A stretch of 64,000 nucleotides of DNA, taken from Comamonadaceae bacterium PBBC2. GTDB taxonomy: Bacteria; Pseudomonadota; Gammaproteobacteria; Burkholderiales; Burkholderiaceae_C. The stretch is from assembly GCA_002255935.1 (NCBI GenBank), contig NKIO01000010.1:1-64000 (forward strand), read 5' to 3'. Each line of letters begins with the position of its first letter. Within the stretch, counting starts at the first letter, position 1. The notes below the pieces were generated by a model. That model saw nothing but the letters and a program-made list of their open reading frames with translations, made no database searches and was not told where the DNA came from. A program made the position numbers and the translations under genes. This document shows, in pieces, positions 59,186 to 64,000 of this stretch.

Positions 59186-60000
59186 ACAGCACTTTATTGA
59201 TCGAGCGCCAGGGCGCTGTCGAGACCTGGACGATGAACGACCCGGCCACACGCAACGCCTTGAGCGATGCGGTGGTGGACGGCTTGCTGCAAGCCTGTGC
59301 GCGGGCGGCACAAGACGCCTCGCTGCGCATGGTGGTCCTGACCGGTGCAGGCGGGGCCTTTTGCGCGGGCGGCAGTTTGGGCGGCTTTGCCAGCCTGATC
59401 GGTCAGCCCTTGCAAGAGGGGCAAACCGACCCGCTGCTGGCCATGAACCGCAGCTTTGGTGACCTGCTGCACGCGCTGTGCGCCCTGCCCCAACTGTTGG
59501 TGTGCCGCGTCGATGGCGCGGCCATGGGCGGCGGGTTTGGTCTGGTGTGCTGCGCCGACCATGTGGTGGCCACGGCACGTTCGGTGCTGGGCACGCCCGA
59601 AGTCACGCTGGGCCTGCCGCCTGCGCAGATTGCGCCCTTTGTGTGGCAACGCCTGGGCGACAGCGCGGCCCGCCAATGCCTGCTGCAAGGCCTGAGCTAC
59701 ACCGCTGCCCAAGCGCTGCAAGTAGGCTTGGTGAACGAGGTCATCGAAGAGGGCAGCGAAGAGAACAACGATGTGGCTTGGCAAGCGACACTCTCGCGCC
59801 TGATGCGCGCCGCACCTGGCGCGGTGGCCAGCACCAAACAACTGCTGCGGCAACTGCGTGGCCCGGTGCCCGACTTGCGCGATGCCGCAGCCCAAGCATT
59901 TGCCCAAGGCCTGCGCAGCGCCGAGGCCGCGCAGGGCCTGGCCGCGTTTGCGCGCAGACAGCCGGCCCCCTGGACACTGTCGGGCAAGGAAGCAGCATGA
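59182..60000 (+). CDS. Enoyl-CoA hydratase, AtuE/LiuC-like
   Basis: A 272-residue crotonase-fold enzyme. The oxyanion loops are GGAFCAGGSLGGF and DGAAMGGGFGLVCCADHVV, followed by TPEVTLGLPPAQIAPFV. It would hydrate the glutaconyl-type CoA produced by the carboxylase. Overlaps both neighbours by 4 bp. Confidence 0.88.
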   Translation: MNSTLLIERQGAVETWTMNDPATRNALSDAVVDGLLQACARAAQDASLRMVVLTGAGGAFCAGGSLGGFASLIGQPLQEGQTDPLLAMNRSFGDLLHALCALPQLLVCRVDGAAMGGGFGLVCCADHVVATARSVLGTPEVTLGLPPAQIAPFVWQRLGDSAARQCLLQGLSYTAAQALQVGLVNEVIEEGSEENNDVAWQATLSRLMRAAPGAVASTKQLLRQLRGPVPDLRDAAAQAFAQGLRSAEAAQGLAAFARRQPAPWTLSGKEAA

Positions 60001-61964
60001 ACGCCATGTCCATCACACGCTTGCTGATCGCCAACCGAGGCGAGATCGCGCGGCGTGTCATCCGCACCGCTCAGCGCATGGGCATCGCCACGGTGGCGGT
60101 GTATTCAGACGCCGATCGCGACGCCCTGCATGTGCACGAAGCCGACACCGCGGTGGCCCTGGGCGGCACGCTATCGGCAGATTCTTATTTGCGCATCGAC
60201 AAACTGCTGCAAGCAGCACGCGACAGCGGTGCCGATGCGGTGCACCCAGGCTATGGTTTTTTGAGCGAGAACGCCGACTTTGCACAAGCGGTGATCGACG
60301 CGGGCCTGACCTGGGTCGGGCCGCCGCCCGAGGCCATCCGCGCCTTGGGCAGCAAGTCGGCTGCCAAGGCCCTGGCCCTGCGGCATGGCGTGCCTTGCCT
60401 GCCGGGCTACTTGGGTGCAGACCAGAGCGATGCCACTTTCACGGCACAAGCTGAGCAGCTGGGCTTGCCGCTGATGGTCAAGGCTGTCGCCGGAGGCGGT
60501 GGGCGCGGCATGCGCCTGGTGAGCGATATGGCGCAGCTGCTGCCTGCGCTGCACAGCGCCCGCTCCGAAGCGCTGGCCGGTTTTGGCAACGGCGACTTGT
60601 TGATGGAACGCGCTTTGCTGCGGCCTCGCCACATCGAGGTGCAGATCATGGCCGACAAGCACGGCCACTGCATCCACCTGGGTGAGCGCGATTGCTCGGT
60701 GCAGCGGCGTCACCAAAAAATCATCGAAGAATCGCCCAGTCCCGCTGTGGATGCTGCGCTGCGCGAGCAACTTGGGCAGGCCGCCGTGGCACTGGCCCAA
60801 TCGGCGGGCTATGTGGGCGCGGGGACGGTGGAGTTTTTGCTGGACGAAGCGCAAAGCGACAAGCTCTTTTATTTGATGGAGATGAACACCCGGCTGCAGG
60901 TGGAACACCCCGTGACCGAGATGCTCACCGGCCTTGATTTGGTGGAGTGGCAGCTGCGCATCGCACGCGGCGAGCCGCTGCCGCTGGCGCAAGCCGATGT
61001 GCGTTTGCAAGGCCACGCCATCGAGGTGCGGCTGTGCGCCGAAGACGAACACTTCACCCCGCAGACCGGCACCGTGTTGGCCTTTGCAGCGCCTGAGGGT
61101 TTGCGCTTTGACCACGCCTTGCAGGTGGGCAGCGTGGTCACGCCGCACTACGACGCGATGCTGGGCAAACTGATCGCCCACGCACCCACCCGCGCCGAAG
61201 CCATCGACCGCCTGTGCGCCGGCCTGAGTCAGACCACTGTGCTGGGACTGCCCACCAACCGCGCTTTTTTAGCCGCGTGCTTGGCGCACCCGGTGTTCCG
61301 AGCGGGCCAAGCCTTGATCCCGTTTTTGGCCGAGCATGCCGACGGCTTGCGCCAAAGCCTGCAAGCCCATGGCGATGCACGCACCGTGGCGGCTTTGGCC
61401 GTGCTCTACGCTGAGCAATCGCCCGCGCCAGCATTGGCCAGCCCCTTCACCCGGCCTGTGCGCATGGGCATGGGTGCAGATACTTTTGCGCTGAACCTGC
61501 AAGAACTGGGACAGGGCCAAGTGCGCATCCAAACCAGCGAGACCGCACACCAAGCCAGCGTGCAGCGCAGCGCAGAACGCCTGCACATCACGCTCAACGG
61601 TTGCCGCTGGCAAGCCCATGCGGTGGCCTGCGCGGGCTCCACCCCACGCTGGCATGTGCAGCTGCAAGGCCCCGAGAGTCTGGAGCTGTGGCTCACCGAC
61701 CTGACCCACAGCGCGCCCAACACCGGTGCCAGCGCACAAGCGGCGCAGTCACTGCGTGCGCCTTTCAACGGCAAGCTGATCGCGCTGCATGTGCAAGAAG
61801 GCCAAGCGGTCCAACAGGGCGATGCGGTGCTGGTCATCGAGTCGATGAAACTGGCACACGTCTTGAACGCGCCACGCGATGCGGTGGTGCACAGCATCGC
61901 CGTCACGCCAGGCCAGCAAGTGGGCCCCGGCCAAGTGCTGGTGCAATGGAAGGAATCCGCATGA
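59997..61964 (+). CDS. Acyl-CoA carboxylase alpha subunit, biotin-dependent (AtuF/LiuD-like)
   Basis: A 655-residue protein. The biotin carboxylase domain (1-450) starts RLLIANRGEIARRVIRTAQ, with ATP-grasp loop KAVAGGGGRGM, and MNTRLQVEHPVTEMLTGLD. The C-terminal BCCP domain has the biotinylation site VLVIESMKLAHVL. The start at 59997 overlaps the hydratase stop (ATGA). It is intact, in contrast to its partner beta subunit at 56659. Confidence 0.93.
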   Translation: MNAMSITRLLIANRGEIARRVIRTAQRMGIATVAVYSDADRDALHVHEADTAVALGGTLSADSYLRIDKLLQAARDSGADAVHPGYGFLSENADFAQAVIDAGLTWVGPPPEAIRALGSKSAAKALALRHGVPCLPGYLGADQSDATFTAQAEQLGLPLMVKAVAGGGGRGMRLVSDMAQLLPALHSARSEALAGFGNGDLLMERALLRPRHIEVQIMADKHGHCIHLGERDCSVQRRHQKIIEESPSPAVDAALREQLGQAAVALAQSAGYVGAGTVEFLLDEAQSDKLFYLMEMNTRLQVEHPVTEMLTGLDLVEWQLRIARGEPLPLAQADVRLQGHAIEVRLCAEDEHFTPQTGTVLAFAAPEGLRFDHALQVGSVVTPHYDAMLGKLIAHAPTRAEAIDRLCAGLSQTTVLGLPTNRAFLAACLAHPVFRAGQALIPFLAEHADGLRQSLQAHGDARTVAALAVLYAEQSPAPALASPFTRPVRMGMGADTFALNLQELGQGQVRIQTSETAHQASVQRSAERLHITLNGCRWQAHAVACAGSTPRWHVQLQGPESLELWLTDLTHSAPNTGASAQAAQSLRAPFNGKLIALHVQEGQAVQQGDAVLVIESMKLAHVLNAPRDAVVHSIAVTPGQQVGPGQVLVQWKESA

Positions 61965-63127
61965 ACGCCCCTGCTGCCACCGACTTCACCCGCGAAGACC
62001 TGCAGAGCCTGCAAGCCACGGTCGAGCGTTTTGCACGCCAGGCCGTCGCACCGCATGTGACGGCATGGGAAGAAGCCGGTCAATTTGACCGATCGCTGTA
62101 CACCCAAGCCGCGCAGCTGGGCTTGCTGGGCCTGGGCTACCCCGAGCATTTGGGCGGCACGCCTGCGCCTTGGCGTGCGCGCAATGCCTTGTCACAAACA
62201 CTGGCACGCTACGGCGGCAGCGGTGGCGTGATGGCCAGCTTGTTCTCGCACAACATCGGCTTGCCGCCGGTCATGGCGCATGGCAGCGACGCGTTGCAAG
62301 CCGAGGTGGTGCCGCCTGTGCTGCGCGGCGAGCGCATCGCGGCCTTGGCCATCACCGAACCCGGCGGCGGCTCCGACGTGGCCAGCTTGCGCACCTCGGC
62401 GCGTGCCGACGGCGCCGACTATGTGATCGATGGCGAAAAAGTCTTCATCACCTCGGGCCTGAGGGCCGATTGGATCACGCTGGCCGTGCGCACCGATGCG
62501 GCCAGCAAGGGCGCGAGTGGCATCTCGATGGTCGTGGTGCCAGGGGACGCGCCCGGCATCTCGCGCACCCGCCTGCACAAAATGGGCTGGCACAGCTCAG
62601 ACACGGCACAGCTGCGCTTTGAGGGCGTGCGCGTGCCCCAGCGTTACCGACTGGGCGAAGAAGGCGCTGGCTTCAAGATGATCATGGGCAACTTCAACGG
62701 CGAGCGCCTGGCCATGTCGGCCATGGCCCTGGGCTTTGCGCAGGCTTGCTTTGACGAAGCTTTGGATTGGTCACGCCAACGGCAGACCTTTGGTGCGGCC
62801 TTGGTCGAGCGCCAAGTGGTCCGCCACAAACTCATGGACATGCAAATGCGCATCTCTTCGACCCAAGCCTGGGTGGATGCGGTCACGCAGCAAGCCGATG
62901 CAGGTCACACCGGTGCCGAGTGGGTGGCGCAGGTGTGCCTCTTGAAAAACCACGCCACCCAAACCATGCAGTTTTGCGCCGATGCGGCTGTGCAAATGCT
63001 GGGCGGCATGGGCTTCATGCGCGGCACCGTGAGCGAACGGGTCTACCGCGAAGTCAAGGTGATGATGATCGGCGGCGGTGCCGAAGAGATCATGAAAGAG
63101 CTGGCCGCCAAACAAATGGGCATCTGA
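61961..63127 (+). CDS. Acyl-CoA dehydrogenase, last gene of the operon
   Basis: A 388-residue flavoenzyme. AAGGAATCCGC precedes the ATG. Blocks: LAITEPGGGSDVASLRT, VFITSGLRADWITLAVRTD, and LGGMGFMRGTVSERVYREVKV. A second dehydrogenase in the same operon implies a second chain-shortening or desaturation step. Overlaps the alpha-subunit gene by 4 bp and is followed by a strong terminator. Confidence 0.9.
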   Translation: MNAPAATDFTREDLQSLQATVERFARQAVAPHVTAWEEAGQFDRSLYTQAAQLGLLGLGYPEHLGGTPAPWRARNALSQTLARYGGSGGVMASLFSHNIGLPPVMAHGSDALQAEVVPPVLRGERIAALAITEPGGGSDVASLRTSARADGADYVIDGEKVFITSGLRADWITLAVRTDAASKGASGISMVVVPGDAPGISRTRLHKMGWHSSDTAQLRFEGVRVPQRYRLGEEGAGFKMIMGNFNGERLAMSAMALGFAQACFDEALDWSRQRQTFGAALVERQVVRHKLMDMQMRISSTQAWVDAVTQQADAGHTGAEWVAQVCLLKNHATQTMQFCADAAVQMLGGMGFMRGTVSERVYREVKVMMIGGGAEEIMKELAAKQMGI

Positions 63128-63133
63128 AGATCC

Positions 63134-63180
63134 CATGAAAAAACCGCCAGCCCCTTGCGGGTGCTGGCGGTTTTTTCATG
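63134..63180. terminator. Strong bidirectional intrinsic terminator
   Basis: CATGAAAAAACCGCCAGC (63134-63151) pairs with GCTGGCGGTTTTTTCATG (63163-63180), an 18-bp stem flanked by A6 and T6. It ends the acyl-CoA operon (plus) and the convergent binding-protein gene (minus). Confidence 0.95.
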
Positions 63181-63198
63181 CAGCCGAGGCTGCGATGT

Positions 63199-64000
63199 TC
63201 ACTTGGCCTTGGGGTAATCGGAGACGACTTTCCAGCGGCCCTCTTGGATCTGCGACATGCGCGAGATGTTGTTGCCCAAACGCTTGGTGGGGCTGAAGGT
63301 CATCTCGGGGCTGCCAAAGATGTCCGGTGGGATCTTCATGGTGTCCATGGCCTTGATGAAGGTTTCGGTGGTCAGGTTGGCACCGGCTTTTTCCACGGCA
63401 CGCAAATAAGAGTCCACCGCGCCATAACCATAGGCCGAGAAGACGGTCGGGTCTTCGTTGAACATGGTTTTGTACTTGTTGGCCCAGAAGCGAATCGGCT
63501 GCGAAGCCTCGTCGAGGTAGGGGTGCTGCGAAGTCATGGTGGCATAAAAACCGTTCATGGCGGGGCCACCCAGCTTGTGGATCAGGTCGGTGTAGGCCGC
63601 GCTCGAGCCCACAAAGGTGGGGTTAAAGCCCAGGCGACGCGCGGTGGCGATGCCGCCGATCGTCTCGCGGATGATGGTGCCCATGACCACGAAATCGCAC
63701 TTGGCCGAGGCCAGCTTTTGCATTTGCGATGCGAAGTCGGTCGCGCCGCGCTTGTAGGTGGTGACTTCTGCGAACTGCAAGCCCGCTTCTTTCAAGCCGG
63801 CTTCTGCGCCACGGAACACTTCCAGACCGAATTCATCGTCTTGGTACATGGTGCAAATTTGCTTGGCGCCCTTTTCCTTGATCAGGGCGGGCACGGCTTG
63901 GCGCATCTGGTCATAGTAGGTGGCAGCAAAAGAATACTTGAGCTTGTGGAAGGGGTCGTACATTTCCCGCGCAGCCGTCACGGGGAAGAAGTTGACCACG
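63199..64000 (-). CDS. ABC transporter substrate-binding protein, LivJ-like (partial, right edge)
   Basis: The last ~267 residues of a periplasmic binding protein of the branched-chain amino-acid/amide type. It has the type I fold segments ICTMYQDDEFGLEVFRGAEAGLKEAGL, VTTYKRGATDFASQMQKL and VFSAYGYGAVDSYLRAVEKAGANL. The N-terminus and signal peptide lie beyond the window. Its position beside acyl-CoA catabolism hints at import of an organic acid or branched amino acid, but the ligand is unknown. Confidence 0.88.
   Translation of the reverse strand, partial: VVNFFPVTAAREMYDPFHKLKYSFAATYYDQMRQAVPALIKEKGAKQICTMYQDDEFGLEVFRGAEAGLKEAGLQFAEVTTYKRGATDFASQMQKLASAKCDFVVMGTIIRETIGGIATARRLGFNPTFVGSSAAYTDLIHKLGGPAMNGFYATMTSQHPYLDEASQPIRFWANKYKTMFNEDPTVFSAYGYGAVDSYLRAVEKAGANLTTETFIKAMDTMKIPPDIFGSPEMTFSPTKRLGNNISRMSQIQEGRWKVVSDYPKAK

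Noticed and set aside
57992-59578. 528-residue minus-strand frame
   Set aside because: It is antisense to a complete acyl-CoA dehydrogenase and hydratase; composition is typical of a mirror frame.

Overview
The window looks like a chromosomal segment of a Gram-negative betaproteobacterium of the Burkholderiales, most likely Comamonadaceae (Limnohabitans/Rhodoferax-like). This rests on the Comamonadaceae-type trimeric porin, the pst-phoU-phoBR operon order, a LivJ-type binding protein, the IS407-group insertion sequence and moderately high GC coding. The genus is a guess from protein style only.

Layout. (1) 1-0.9 kb: a short REP-associated tyrosine transposase (RAYT) gene framed by GTAG-type REP repeats. 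The same REP family recurs as islands at 2.5, 12.2-12.6 and 14.4-14.6 kb. (2) 0.9-14.2 kb: a curli region on the minus strand. A 1788-residue Ig-repeat adhesin is followed 8 bp later by csgE, csgF and a csgG with a long tail, then two divergent curlin-like subunits and a small Sel1-repeat protein. Downstream lie an orphan PhoB-type response regulator and an EpsA-like LuxR regulator; upstream is a PKD surface lipoprotein. No csgD is seen. (3) 14.6-35.5 kb: a phosphate-starvation island. It holds lplT-ugd, phoR-phoB-phoU-pstBACS, an MgtC/DUF4010 membrane protein, PPK2, a CHAD protein, ppx, a lysine-rich ribbon-helix-helix protein, sixA-ppk1, and a coupled operon of PhnZ-like HD oxygenase, OlsB, PlcP-like phosphoesterase and a glycosyltransferase. 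Pho-box-like sites precede pstS, ppx, ppk1, the phnZ-like operon and, less convincingly, ugd. Together these genes suggest Pi uptake, polyphosphate turnover and replacement of phospholipids by ornithine lipids and glycolipids.

(4) 35.5-38.8 kb: a porin whose leader was cut off by an IS407-group element (1253 bp, 4-bp CATG duplication) inserted 1 nt upstream of its ATG; the transposase ORF B carries a nonsense codon. A TauE/SafE permease follows. (5) 38.9-47.1 kb: an arsenic operon (arsR-arsC-aquaporin-arsH) and an HME-RND metal efflux operon. (6) 47.2-50.2 kb: TRIC and EamA membrane proteins, a YfiM-like protein and two small regulators.

(7) 50.2-63.1 kb: acyl-CoA catabolism. fadB-fadA diverge from an acyl-CoA dehydrogenase. 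Then comes a TetR regulator heading an overlapping SDR, carboxylase beta, dehydrogenase, hydratase, carboxylase alpha, dehydrogenase operon that has the gene order of the acyclic-terpene (atuBCDEF) cluster. The carboxylase beta subunit lacks about 93 residues of its C-terminal catalytic domain. (8) The right edge cuts a branched-chain amino-acid type binding protein. A second, Pseudomonas-like REP class occurs at 48.9 and 54.9-55.1 kb. No rRNA, tRNA or CRISPR array was seen.
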